From a virus, in the IMG/VR virus record IMGVR_UViG_3300050015_000944, positions 1 to 41,646 of that record: a stretch of 41,646 bases of DNA; one strand, 5' to 3'. A program made the position numbers and the translations under genes. Under the pieces are notes generated by a model. It ran no database searches, was not told the DNA's origin, and was given only the letters and a program-made list of their open reading frames with translations. This document shows, in pieces, positions 1 to 7,512 of this stretch; position 1 is the first letter of the stretch; every line of letters starts with the position of its first letter.

Positions 1-1
1 C

Positions 2-1759
2 GTCTATGTGGCCGACGACACAAAGAACCCGCCGCTGCTGGACGGGGGGCGACGCATCGATGGGTGGAAGAAGATCACTCCGGCCCAAGGTCCACTCCAA
101 GGCCGCGAGGTCTGGACCGCCCCGGTTCCCGACGCCGCCGCGGGAAAGTGGTTTTTCGACTCGCTCTGGGTGAACGATCAGCCGGCGGCGGAGGCGCGTT
201 GGCCGGCCAAAGGATGTCTCGCTATCGCGGGCGAGCCCGATGCAACAGGCGCTGCCGACGACTGGGTCAAGGGACAAAAGCGGTTTCAGTTCGCTCAGGG
301 CGACCTGAAGGACTGGCCGAACCTGGCGGGCGCGACGGCCGTCGTAATGAACCGCTGGATCGAAAGCCAAATGCCCGTCGAGAAGATCGACCCCAAGGAC
401 AGCATGATCGTCTGCACCAAGGCCAGCGTGCTCTCTCTCCAGGCCGGCGACGTGTATTACCTTCGCGGCGCGCTGGAATTCCTGTCCGGGCCGGGCCAGT
501 TCGCGCTGGACGGCAAGGCCGGCACGCTCTACTACCTTCCTCGCCCAGGCGAGGACATGGCCGGCGCCGTCGTCGTGGCGCCAAACCTGTGTCAGGTACT
601 CGTGCTGGCTGGGCAACCGCAACAGGGGCAGTTCGTCGAGCACGTCCACTTCCGCGACTTGACGATGTCGCACACACACTGGGCATTGCCGGCAGAGCGG
701 TCGGGCTTCGGCCAGGCGGACATCGGCGTTCCGGGGGCGGTGCAGGCGCAGGGGGCGCGGGAATGCTCGTGGGAAGGCTGCCGCATCGTCCACGTCGGAA
801 CGTACGCCATCGATCTGGCGGCCGCCTGCCGGAACAACCGCATCGAGCGATGCGAGATGACCGACCTCGGCGCCGGCGGCGTGAAGATCGGCACTTGCGC
901 AATCCCCGACGACGCCGCGATGGAAACCTCGGCCAACCAGGTCATCGATTGCCGCATCGTCGGCGGCGGGCGAATTTTCCACAGTGCCGTGGGCGTCTGG
1001 ATCGGGCAGAGCCCCGGCAACACGATCGCCCACAACGAAATCGCCGACCTGTACTACAGCGGAATCTCCGTCGGATGGACCTGGGGGTACATCAAGGCCG
1101 CCGGCTTCCGCAATCTTATCGAGTTCAACCACGTGCATCACATCGGCACGCCCACCGGCCAGGACGGGCCGATCCTCAGCGACATGGGAGGCATCTACAC
1201 CCTGGGCGAGCAGCAGGGAACGATCATCCGCAACAATGTCTTTCACGACATCGCCGGCAGAGTGTACGGCGGTTGGGGAATCTATTTCGATGAGGGGACC
1301 TCGCATATCCTGGCGGAGAAGAACATCGTCTACCACACCACGCACGGGGGTTTTCACCAGCACTACGGAAAAGACAACACGGTGCGGAACAACATCTTCG
1401 CCTTCGGCCGCGATTACCAGCTTGAGCGGACGCGGAAAGAATCGCACCGCAGTTTCACGTTCGAGGGCAACATCGTGTACTGGAGCCAGGGCCAGTTGCT
1501 AGGCGGCGCGTGGGACGGCTTCGACACCTGCCCAATGGACCGCAACTGTTACTGGGCGGCGCCGCCGGCCGGGGCGCCCAACTTCGGCGGCATGGATCTC
1601 AAGCAGCGCCAGGCCAAAGGCCAGGACAAATCCTCGGTCATTGCCGACCCGCTTTTTGTCGATCCATCCAAGGCTGACTTCCGCCTGCGGAAGGAATCCC
1701 CCGCCTTGAAGCTCGGCTTTGAACCCATCGACATCAGCGGCGTCGGGCCCAGAAAATAA
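2..1759 (+). CDS. Right-handed parallel beta-helix protein, probable glycan-active enzyme (5' partial)
   Basis: The reading frame is open to the left edge (V-Y-V-A-D-D at bases 2-19), so the gene begins upstream and the GTG at 8 is not a convincing start. The first ~180 residues are a beta-sandwich-like region with a W-V-N-D-Q-P-A-A-E-A-R-W-P segment, as seen in GH141-like and related beta-helix glycoside enzymes. From about residue 200 onward there are repeated short strands rich in N, G and H (R-N-N-R-I-E, G-N-T-I-A-H-N-E-I, R-N-N-V-F-H-D-I, R-N-N-I-F), the signature of stacked beta-helix coils. A polysaccharide hydrolase or lyase role is likely; the exact substrate cannot be read. It is convergent with the mannosidase downstream, which also acts on glycans. 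No signal peptide can be judged because the N-terminus is missing. Confidence 0.8.
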   Translation, partial: VYVADDTKNPPLLDGGRRIDGWKKITPAQGPLQGREVWTAPVPDAAAGKWFFDSLWVNDQPAAEARWPAKGCLAIAGEPDATGAADDWVKGQKRFQFAQGDLKDWPNLAGATAVVMNRWIESQMPVEKIDPKDSMIVCTKASVLSLQAGDVYYLRGALEFLSGPGQFALDGKAGTLYYLPRPGEDMAGAVVVAPNLCQVLVLAGQPQQGQFVEHVHFRDLTMSHTHWALPAERSGFGQADIGVPGAVQAQGARECSWEGCRIVHVGTYAIDLAAACRNNRIERCEMTDLGAGGVKIGTCAIPDDAAMETSANQVIDCRIVGGGRIFHSAVGVWIGQSPGNTIAHNEIADLYYSGISVGWTWGYIKAAGFRNLIEFNHVHHIGTPTGQDGPILSDMGGIYTLGEQQGTIIRNNVFHDIAGRVYGGWGIYFDEGTSHILAEKNIVYHTTHGGFHQHYGKDNTVRNNIFAFGRDYQLERTRKESHRSFTFEGNIVYWSQGQLLGGAWDGFDTCPMDRNCYWAAPPAGAPNFGGMDLKQRQAKGQDKSSVIADPLFVDPSKADFRLRKESPALKLGFEPIDISGVGPRK

Positions 1760-1793
1760 GCCGCCGCGAAAATGAAACTGCGGGATATGTCGC

Positions 1794-1845
1794 AAATAAA
1801 CGGTGACTGTCCCTACTTATAAATAGGGACAGTCACCGTTTATTT
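1794..1845. repeat. Perfect 22-bp palindrome between convergent genes (REP-like, possible bidirectional terminator)
   Basis: Arms 1794-1815 and 1824-1845 are exact reverse complements around the 8-nt loop CTTATAAA. The arm core is GGTGACTGTCCCTA and the outer ends are A/T-rich, so each strand would give a long hairpin followed by a T-containing tract. It lies 34 bp after the stop of the beta-helix gene and 62 bp beyond the stop of the mannosidase, the expected place for a shared terminator. The sequence type resembles palindromes mobilised by REP-associated tyrosine transposases; no such transposase is in the window. Confidence 0.8.
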
Positions 1846-1907
1846 TGATTTCTTCTGTTTGATGCTACACAACTTGCGTTAGCAGCGGCTCGCGCAAGAA
1901 TTTATGG

Positions 1908-4900
1908 TTAACAGTGCAGTCGGAAGGTCCGAATCTGGAACGGATTGATGTCGAACTCGAACGCTCCATCCCGCAGCTTCAGGGCCGGGCCGTCTTCCTC
2001 CACCAGGTTGCATGAATGCACGGCCCGCACGGGCAGGTCCAGTTGGACTCGCACCTGGCCACGGCCGCCGTGCGGTTCATACAGCCGCAGCACCAGGCCT
2101 CGTCCATCCTGCGCGACCTTGAGCGTCTGCACGACCGCCGCGGCGCCTTCGACCCGCACGAGCGACCGCCGCGTCAGGGGTGTGTCGGCCGCCACCGGCC
2201 AGGCGCCCAGCGGCGTGGTGAGCTCCCAGGCGCGGGCGACGGTTCCGCTGTCGGACCAGTTGCCCGCGTGCGGCAGCAGGCTGTACGTGAAGTCATGCTC
2301 GCCCAGGTCGGCGATGGGGTCGGGATAGCTCGTGCCTCGAAGCAGCGTCAACCGCAGCACGTTATTGAGTGCATCGTAGCCGTACTTGCAGTCGTTCAGC
2401 AGACTCACGCCATAACCCGCCTCGGAAATATCCGCCCACCGTTGGGCGGGCACTTCGAACTTTTCCTGGTCCCAGGGCGTGTTGCGATGCGTCGGCCTCT
2501 CGACCGCGCCGAACTGGACCTCGTAGGTCGCTCGCGTGCTCCGCAGGGCCAGCGGGAAGGCCGCCTTGAGCACCGTGTGCCGCTCTTTCCAGTCCACGTG
2601 CGTGACGAAATCGATCCTCGGCTGGCGAACATACAGAACGATGTCCTGCCGGATCGTCGTTTTTCCGTGATGACGTTCGACGCGCAGGCAACCTCGCAGC
2701 GGGCCTTTTTCCACCACGCGCAGCGTCGTGGGACCCTGGATCGGGTATCGCTTCTTGCCCACGGTGGCGTGCAGGTTCCAGGCGTCTTCGCATTCCGGGC
2801 CGTCCTGGAAAAGTTGGAGGTCATTGCCCACCTGCCCGGCCTCGAGCACCGAGCGGCGATTGATCTTGTCGAACAGCTCGACGATCCCGCCGTCACGATT
2901 CAGGCGGATTCGCCAGTAGCGGTTTTGCAGCGTCGTGGCTGAAACCTCCAGGCTGCTGGCCTCGGGGCATGGTTCGGACGAAAGCTGGTAAACACCGTAT
3001 CCGCACGAGGGCGCCTCGGGCGGGGCCAGCAGCACGCGCGCTTTGCCGCCGGATTTGTCGAGCACTTGCACGGGCGTGCTGGCGCCATCCGGTGCGACGA
3101 GGCTGCGCGGCGCGATGGCCGTCTTGAGCTCCACCTCGACCACGTCGTCTCGCTTCCAGGAAAGGGTGTTCAGGACGCACACGCGGTCGGTGCTGCCGAC
3201 GATCTGTTTGGGGGTCGCGACGGCCAGGGCCCGCTCCTTTACGGAACGAGCCAGATCCTGAATTCGTTGGTGGTCCGTCAAAGCCTCCTCGTACACCATC
3301 CCGATCGAGCTGCCCGGCAGGATGTCGTGGAACTGGTTTAGCAGCAGCAACCGCCAGGCCTGCTGGAGGCTGTCGGTGTCCACCTTGGCCCCGGCGGCGC
3401 GGGCGAGACTGGCGGCGAAGTCCGCTTCGCGCAGCGCCCACTCGGCCTGCCGGTTGGCCCGCTTGATGTGCCCCTGCGTGGTGAACGTACCGCGATGCGT
3501 TTCGAGGTACAGTTCACCGTCCCACAGCGGCAGGTCGGCCTCGGCGGCCTGGAGAAAATATTGTTCCGACGGCCCGGTCTGAATCGCGGGCAGGCCGGGG
3601 AAGCCCTTCTCCTGGCGAGTCAGGCGTTCCAACATGCCCTCGTTCGCGCCGCCTCCACCGTCGCCGTGACCGTACGTGAAGAGCAACTGCCCATGCTGGG
3701 CCTTCTGCCCGTACCGCTCCCATCCGCTGATGAGCTGGTCCGGGAAAGGTTCGTTGTTGTACATGCCCGGGAACTGCGGAATGTGCGAAAGGATCTCCGT
3801 GCCGTCCAGCCCGCGCCAGCGGAACAGGTGATTCGGCCAACCGTTGCGGCTCTGCCAGTGCAGCTTGCACGTGAAGAAGTGATCCAAGCCGCAACCGGCC
3901 AGGATTTCGGGCAGCGAGGCCGGGTACCCGAACACATCCGGCAGCCAGCAGCCGCGCGGGCGCGTGCCGAACTCGCGCCGGAAAAACTCCAGCCCTTCGA
4001 GAATCTGGCGGATGAGCGACTCGCCCGAGGGCACGTTGCAGTCGGCCTCGACCCACATGGCCCCGGTGGTCTCCCACCGGCCGCTACGGACCCACTTCTT
4101 GACCTGGCTGTAGAGCTCGGGGTAATGCTCCTTGGCGTACTGGTAGAGTTGCGGCTGACTGCACGCGAAGTGGAAGTTGGGGTAACGTTCCATCAGGCGG
4201 CAGGCGGTGGCGAAAGTGCGGGCGGTCTTGCGGACGGTCTCGCGCAGCGGCCAGAGCCAGGCGACGTCGATGTGCGAGTGCCCGACGGCGAAGATGCTTC
4301 CGGCGCCCGCGTCGAGGGGAATGTCGCCCAGGCGGCGGGCAAATTCGACGCGGGCCGCCTTGACCTGCCGCAGCAGGTCCGCTCGCGGCGCCTGCATGTC
4401 CACCGCCAGCAGGACCGCCTCGACGGTCTGCTCAAGCAGTGCCTTTCGCTTGAGGTCCTTGGTGGCGTTGGCGGTTTCCCAGGCCAGAGTGACGTCCATG
4501 GCCAGGCCTTCGAGCTCCGGGCTGACGGTGCAGACTCGGGCGCCCAGGAAGCGGCTGGTCCGCCCGCGGACACCCGGGTCCCAATAGTGCGGCGGCATCG
4601 ACATGGCTTCGACGACCAGTTCCATTCGCCCGCGCCGCGGCAGTTGGATGCGCTTGTGCCCCCAGTCCAGCCCGCAGTACGGCACGCCGTCGATCGAGAG
4701 CAGCGCCTCGATGTCGTCGAACTGGAACTCCAGGAACGCGCGCTTGAGGTCCACGTCGGCCCCGACCGTCAGCGGCACCCGAAGGAAGATGGTCTTGCCC
4801 GATGCCGTCAGCAGCGGCGTGGCGATTTTTCGTCGGGGCCCGTCAAACTTATATTGTCCCGGGCTGAGGAACTCCGCGGTGCGGGCCTGCCAGTTCTCCA

Positions 4901-4970
4901 CCGGCCAACTCCGTTCCACCGCCAGCGACCTTAATGACGCAAGTCTCGACTGAACCACGTTGGGATGCAT
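1908..4970 (-). CDS. Alpha-mannosidase, glycoside hydrolase family 38
   Basis: This 1020-aa protein hydrolyses alpha-mannosides, and its size fits the cytosolic/ER-type GH38 enzymes. Diagnostic segments are visible: the zinc-binding G-H-S-H-I-D-V-A-W-L-W-P motif at the start of the catalytic domain, the G-R-W-E-T-T-G-A-M-W-V-E-A-D segment, and W-L-P-D-V-F-G-Y-P, which carries the catalytic aspartate. A middle helical domain and a long C-terminal beta-sandwich region follow. I chose the ATG at 4968-4970 because AGGAGA lies 6 nt upstream. The open frame extends a further 71 codons to 5183, but that part runs through palindromic repeats and is not protein-like. No signal peptide is visible, so it is probably cytoplasmic and acts on imported oligosaccharides. 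It is convergent with the beta-helix gene. Confidence 0.95.
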   Translation of the reverse strand: MHPNVVQSRLASLRSLAVERSWPVENWQARTAEFLSPGQYKFDGPRRKIATPLLTASGKTIFLRVPLTVGADVDLKRAFLEFQFDDIEALLSIDGVPYCGLDWGHKRIQLPRRGRMELVVEAMSMPPHYWDPGVRGRTSRFLGARVCTVSPELEGLAMDVTLAWETANATKDLKRKALLEQTVEAVLLAVDMQAPRADLLRQVKAARVEFARRLGDIPLDAGAGSIFAVGHSHIDVAWLWPLRETVRKTARTFATACRLMERYPNFHFACSQPQLYQYAKEHYPELYSQVKKWVRSGRWETTGAMWVEADCNVPSGESLIRQILEGLEFFRREFGTRPRGCWLPDVFGYPASLPEILAGCGLDHFFTCKLHWQSRNGWPNHLFRWRGLDGTEILSHIPQFPGMYNNEPFPDQLISGWERYGQKAQHGQLLFTYGHGDGGGGANEGMLERLTRQEKGFPGLPAIQTGPSEQYFLQAAEADLPLWDGELYLETHRGTFTTQGHIKRANRQAEWALREADFAASLARAAGAKVDTDSLQQAWRLLLLNQFHDILPGSSIGMVYEEALTDHQRIQDLARSVKERALAVATPKQIVGSTDRVCVLNTLSWKRDDVVEVELKTAIAPRSLVAPDGASTPVQVLDKSGGKARVLLAPPEAPSCGYGVYQLSSEPCPEASSLEVSATTLQNRYWRIRLNRDGGIVELFDKINRRSVLEAGQVGNDLQLFQDGPECEDAWNLHATVGKKRYPIQGPTTLRVVEKGPLRGCLRVERHHGKTTIRQDIVLYVRQPRIDFVTHVDWKERHTVLKAAFPLALRSTRATYEVQFGAVERPTHRNTPWDQEKFEVPAQRWADISEAGYGVSLLNDCKYGYDALNNVLRLTLLRGTSYPDPIADLGEHDFTYSLLPHAGNWSDSGTVARAWELTTPLGAWPVAADTPLTRRSLVRVEGAAAVVQTLKVAQDGRGLVLRLYEPHGGRGQVRVQLDLPVRAVHSCNLVEEDGPALKLRDGAFEFDINPFQIRTFRLHC

Positions 4971-5087
4971 AAGTCTCCTATTCCGTTTTTGGGCGTTCTT
5001 CCGTCGGCCAATAGAATACAGTCTGGCCCGTTGCCTCGCCAGCCCGTACGCCGTGATGGGTGCATTAACGTTTGGGTGGACTTCTTT

Positions 5088-5313
5088 AAGCCCCTCGCAC
5101 TGCGAGGGCGATGTCCGAACAACATCCCCCGGCAGTGCCGGGGGCTTAAAAAATACGTACGCGACGAGAACGAGTCTTCTCAAGCCCCTCGCACTGCGAG
5201 GGGATGTCTTTTCTTTAAGCCCCTCGCACTGCGAGGGCGATGTCTTTTCTTTAAGCCCCTCGCACTGCGAGGGGATGTCCCCAAGTCATCCCCCGGCGGT
5301 GCCGGGGGCTTTA
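5088..5313. repeat. Cluster of six REP-like palindromes
   Basis: Four copies of a type A unit (AAGCCCCTCGCACTGCGAGG followed by GG or GC and GATGTC) begin at 5088, 5182, 5217 and 5253. Two copies of a type B unit (CCCCCGGCAGTGCCGGGGG and one base variant) lie at about 5122-5147 and 5287-5313, in the opposite orientation. Each unit is itself a hairpin with a GCACTGC-type centre. A and B are paired tail to tail at 5088/5122 and 5253/5287, the arrangement of bacterial interspersed mosaic elements built from REP sequences. Together with the following stretch this fills the 479-bp gene-free gap 4971-5449. Confidence 0.85.
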
Positions 5314-5449
5314 TGTAGCGGCGCGCGTTTGTTTGGGGGTAGATGCGCGCTTGTTGCGTGTGCGAAATGCGTTCGCGCCCGTAGAACGCCGTTCGGCAAA
5401 ACCCGGTTTGAGGGTCTTGCGATGGGGAGGCGAACGGCATGATAGCGGA
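5314..5449. other. Gene-free stretch; candidate outer end of the prophage
   Basis: No gene is seen here. It lies between the last host repeat and the stop codon of the last prophage gene, so one transposon end should fall in or near it. A TG dinucleotide at 5314-5315, directly after the REP palindrome, is a possible terminus. Two similar stretches follow, one starting GCGCGCGTTTGTTTG (about 5321) and one GCGCGCTTGTTGCG (about 5345). The second continues into GTGTGCGAAATG, which carries the CGAAA core typical of MuA binding sites. This is inference; the matching right end is outside the window. Confidence 0.3.
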
Positions 5450-6103
5450 TCAGGTTGGAACGTCAAGGGGGTAAAAAGGGGCGGCGGGCGGCTTTCGGGG
5501 GGAGTTTCGGGCGGGTTCCCATGTCGCGACGGCCTCGTCTTGGGCTCTGGCCTGGATAATCCAGCCTTCCGGGTCGGTCAAAAGCTGGCCCAAAAGGCGT
5601 AGGCCGATGGGGGCCAATTCCCGCCTCCACAACTCTCCCGCGTCATCGCCTGGACGGACGTGGCAAAGGTCCTGGGCGATGATCGGCCCAGCGTCCATTC
5701 GGTCATCCATAATATAGAGTGTGCCGCCCGCGATCTTATCGCCCATCGCCAGCGTCCAGGCGACGGCATCCCGGCCGCGATGCCTGGGCAGGAGCGAGGG
5801 GTGATAACCCACCGCTCCGAGCCTGGCCTTGGCGCGGATCGCCGCGTCCAGGATCACGTGACTGTGGGCCGACAGGATCAAATCGACGTCCTCGGGGATC
5901 ACCTCCGCCTTCAGGGCGGCCGGATGGTAGGACGCCAGGATGATCGGCCCGCTTGCGGCCGCTGCCGCGTCGTACAACCGGTCGTGTCGCCCATCCGAGG
6001 TGAACATCGGAGCGCAAACGGCCGTCACCCGGTGCCCCGCGTGAATCGCCAGTTTGAACACCTCCGCGCCGAACCACTTTTGTCCCACGATCATCAGATT
6101 CAT
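5450..6103 (-). CDS. Formyltransferase-domain protein (PF00551 type) of the prophage modification module
   Basis: This 217-aa protein has the fold signature of folate-dependent formyltransferases: an N-terminal Rossmann-like start (M-N-L-M-I-V-G-Q), then G-Y-H-P-S-L-L-P-R-H-R-G and G-G-T-L-Y-I-M-D-D-R-M-D-A-G-P-I-I. The active-site histidine of H-P-S-L-L-P and the final aspartate are kept. The usual N-x-H and T-x-H-x-M-D-x-x-D are altered to Y-H and T-L-Y-I-M-D, so activity may differ. It is far shorter than Met-tRNA formyltransferase (about 310 aa) and lacks that enzyme's C-terminal domain. Its ATG overlaps the stop of the upstream ATPase-GNAT gene by 4 bp, so the two are translationally coupled. 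I infer that it adds a one-carbon group in a DNA base modification pathway. It is the last gene of the late arm. Confidence 0.8.
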   Translation of the reverse strand: MNLMIVGQKWFGAEVFKLAIHAGHRVTAVCAPMFTSDGRHDRLYDAAAAASGPIILASYHPAALKAEVIPEDVDLILSAHSHVILDAAIRAKARLGAVGYHPSLLPRHRGRDAVAWTLAMGDKIAGGTLYIMDDRMDAGPIIAQDLCHVRPGDDAGELWRRELAPIGLRLLGQLLTDPEGWIIQARAQDEAVATWEPARNSPRKPPAAPFYPLDVPT

Positions 6104-7230
6104 GCCTGGCCCTCGTAAATGAATCCCTGCACCGCCCGGAAGTGTCCGCCGTATCCGGCCGTGATGACTTCCTTGCCCATCCGAACGGCCGATCTGGCAA
6201 TGGACTGCCGCGACTTCTCGCGTCCGCCGCCGTAGAGCCTGCAGGAGACCTGCCGCCAGTTATCCGACCTCCGCAGGGCCGCGCAGAGGCCAGGATGCGA
6301 CGTGTGAAAGTACGTCTTGAGCGGACGCTTCCAACGGTTGTTTCCGGCCAGCATCTGTCGGCAGATTTCGGCCAGGAACCGCAGCCCCACGCCCGCGCCC
6401 TGCCACTGGGGCATGACGACCAGTCGCGACGCCCTGGCGGCCACGCTGCGCCCGGCGAGCATCGTGCCCACGGCCAGGTGGCATACCGGCTCGCCATCGA
6501 CCGCTCCCACGAAGTTGACCGCGTTGATCATGTGGGGAAGTCTCAAATAGTAATGCGGCTCAAACAGGGGCCAATATCGCCAGTCGGTCTGATGGATCGC
6601 CAACTCGAACCTTGGGCGTCGCCAAAGACCCCTCCCGGCGTATTTGCCGGTTGCGGTGTCGAAGATCCAGTCCGGCTCTAGCCAGTCGATGATGTCGTAA
6701 TGACAGGACAGCAGCACGCATTTGCCCGAGGTCCTGCGCCACGCCTTGCCGAACGCCATGGCCCCGACGCGGGCGATCTGACGGTCCACGACGCTGGTGA
6801 ATTCGTCGATCACCACGCGGGCCGGCGCGTCGCAGATCACGCGGGCCAGGTCCGCCCGGAACCGTTCCCCGTTGGACAGCACGCGATACGGGCGAAGCCA
6901 CGCGGGCACGTCGCCAAGGCCCACGGCCGCCAGCGCCGCCGCGACAGGGTCAAACGGGCCATCCGGAGCGATGGCGTCGATGATCGGGCGGTTGGCAGGC
7001 CAGCCGGAGGGGTCATAAACGCAGGCGGGGCCAAAGAGCTTACGGCCCATCGAGCTTTTTCCCGTCCCGCTGGGTCCGACGATCAGGCCGATCTTCCAGC
7101 CGTCGTCGTCAATGGGAAGGTCTGCATCGAGGTCGAAGTTGCAGCCGCTCTCCGCGTTGAACAGGCTTTTGACGCGGGCGGCGCGGTAACTGTTGAAGTC
7201 GCTGCAGCGATGGTGGATTTCGAGCTTCAT
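6100..7230 (-). CDS. ABC-type ATPase fused to a GNAT (Mom-like) acyltransferase domain
   Basis: This is a 376-aa two-domain protein. Residues ~40-185 form an ABC ATPase: Walker A G-P-S-G-T-G-K-S-S (52-60), signature L-S-N-G-E (118-122), Walker B V-V-I-D-E (139-143) and an H-loop histidine (177). No membrane segment is present, so this is a soluble ATPase and not a transporter. Residues ~200-376 look like a GNAT fold: strands around L-A-V-G-T-M-L-A-G, then V-V-M-P-Q-W-Q-G-A-G-V-G containing the acyl-CoA binding Q-x-x-G-x-G. Mu Mom is a GNAT-fold enzyme that modifies adenines in phage DNA and is encoded at the right end of Mu. This gene sits at the equivalent end of the late arm. The Mom-like function is inferred from fold and position. 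Its start overlaps the stop of the 52-aa gene upstream (ATGA). Confidence 0.8.
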   Translation of the reverse strand: MKLEIHHRCSDFNSYRAARVKSLFNAESGCNFDLDADLPIDDDGWKIGLIVGPSGTGKSSMGRKLFGPACVYDPSGWPANRPIIDAIAPDGPFDPVAAALAAVGLGDVPAWLRPYRVLSNGERFRADLARVICDAPARVVIDEFTSVVDRQIARVGAMAFGKAWRRTSGKCVLLSCHYDIIDWLEPDWIFDTATGKYAGRGLWRRPRFELAIHQTDWRYWPLFEPHYYLRLPHMINAVNFVGAVDGEPVCHLAVGTMLAGRSVAARASRLVVMPQWQGAGVGLRFLAEICRQMLAGNNRWKRPLKTYFHTSHPGLCAALRRSDNWRQVSCRLYGGGREKSRQSIARSAVRMGKEVITAGYGGHFRAVQGFIYEGQA

Positions 7231-7385
7231 GTGACCACCACCTTGCAGGAATGGCCCTGCCGTACGAACTTCCGGTAGAGCCGCTTTTGGTGTGCCTCGT
7301 CTTTACAGAGGACGATGATTCCGAACTGCTGAACGTACTTGTGCCAACCCGGATCGGCCGGCTTGGAACCGCTGGAATTACTCAC
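7227..7385 (-). CDS. Small 52-aa protein coupled to the ATPase-GNAT gene
   Basis: A short frame starts at GTG 7383-7385, right after an in-frame TGA, and its own TGA overlaps the ATG of the next gene by 4 bp. The peptide contains G-W-H-K-Y-V-Q-Q-F-G-I-I-V-L-C-K-D-E-A-H and then Q-K-R-L-Y-R-K-F, ending C-K-V-V-V-T. That is a beta-alpha-beta pattern seen in small phage proteins next to ParB-like or DNA-processing genes, as far as I recall. The regular hydrophobic pattern and the coupling make it a likely real gene. No clear Shine-Dalgarno lies at the usual spacing (GAGG is ~14 nt upstream). Function unknown. Confidence 0.6.
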   Translation of the reverse strand: MSNSSGSKPADPGWHKYVQQFGIIVLCKDEAHQKRLYRKFVRQGHSCKVVVT

Positions 7386-7441
7386 TCATTACTTCACAAA
7401 CCTCACGCCTTTGGACGATACATTATTCGGCTGGGGCCTCG

Positions 7442-7460
7442 CCGGTGTTTCGAGCACCGG
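7442..7460 (-). promoter_or_regulatory. Hairpin in the leader of the modification module
   Basis: CCGGTG and CACCGG pair around a 7-nt loop. It lies ~57 bp upstream of the 52-aa gene and ~52 bp after the papain-like gene stop, within the 127-bp gap. No T-run follows on the - strand, so it is not an obvious terminator. It could be an RNA structure controlling the module, as mom mRNA in Mu is controlled by a hairpin bound by Com; that comparison is speculative. Confidence 0.35.
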
Positions 7461-7512
7461 GGCGGGATTCAGGCTCACGCCTTTCCCGCCGCCCTGGCCA
7501 TCCGATTTACTA

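Noticed and set aside
3468-4934. 488-codon + strand frame opposite the mannosidase
   Set aside because: Antisense to a conserved GH38 domain; composition is typical of a shadow frame.
4971-5183. N-terminal extension of the mannosidase through the open frame
   Set aside because: The extension translates REP palindromes and has no homology-like pattern, while ATG 4970 has a good AGGAGA.
5314-5449. tRNA gene as attachment site
   Set aside because: No cloverleaf or CCA-type end is seen; transposable phages also do not need a tRNA site.
5450-6103. Host methionyl-tRNA formyltransferase (fmt)
   Set aside because: The protein is 217 aa, lacks the C-terminal tRNA-binding domain, and is coupled to a phage gene.
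6100-7230. ABC transporter ATPase
   Set aside because: No membrane protein or binding protein is nearby, and the ATPase is fused to a GNAT domain.
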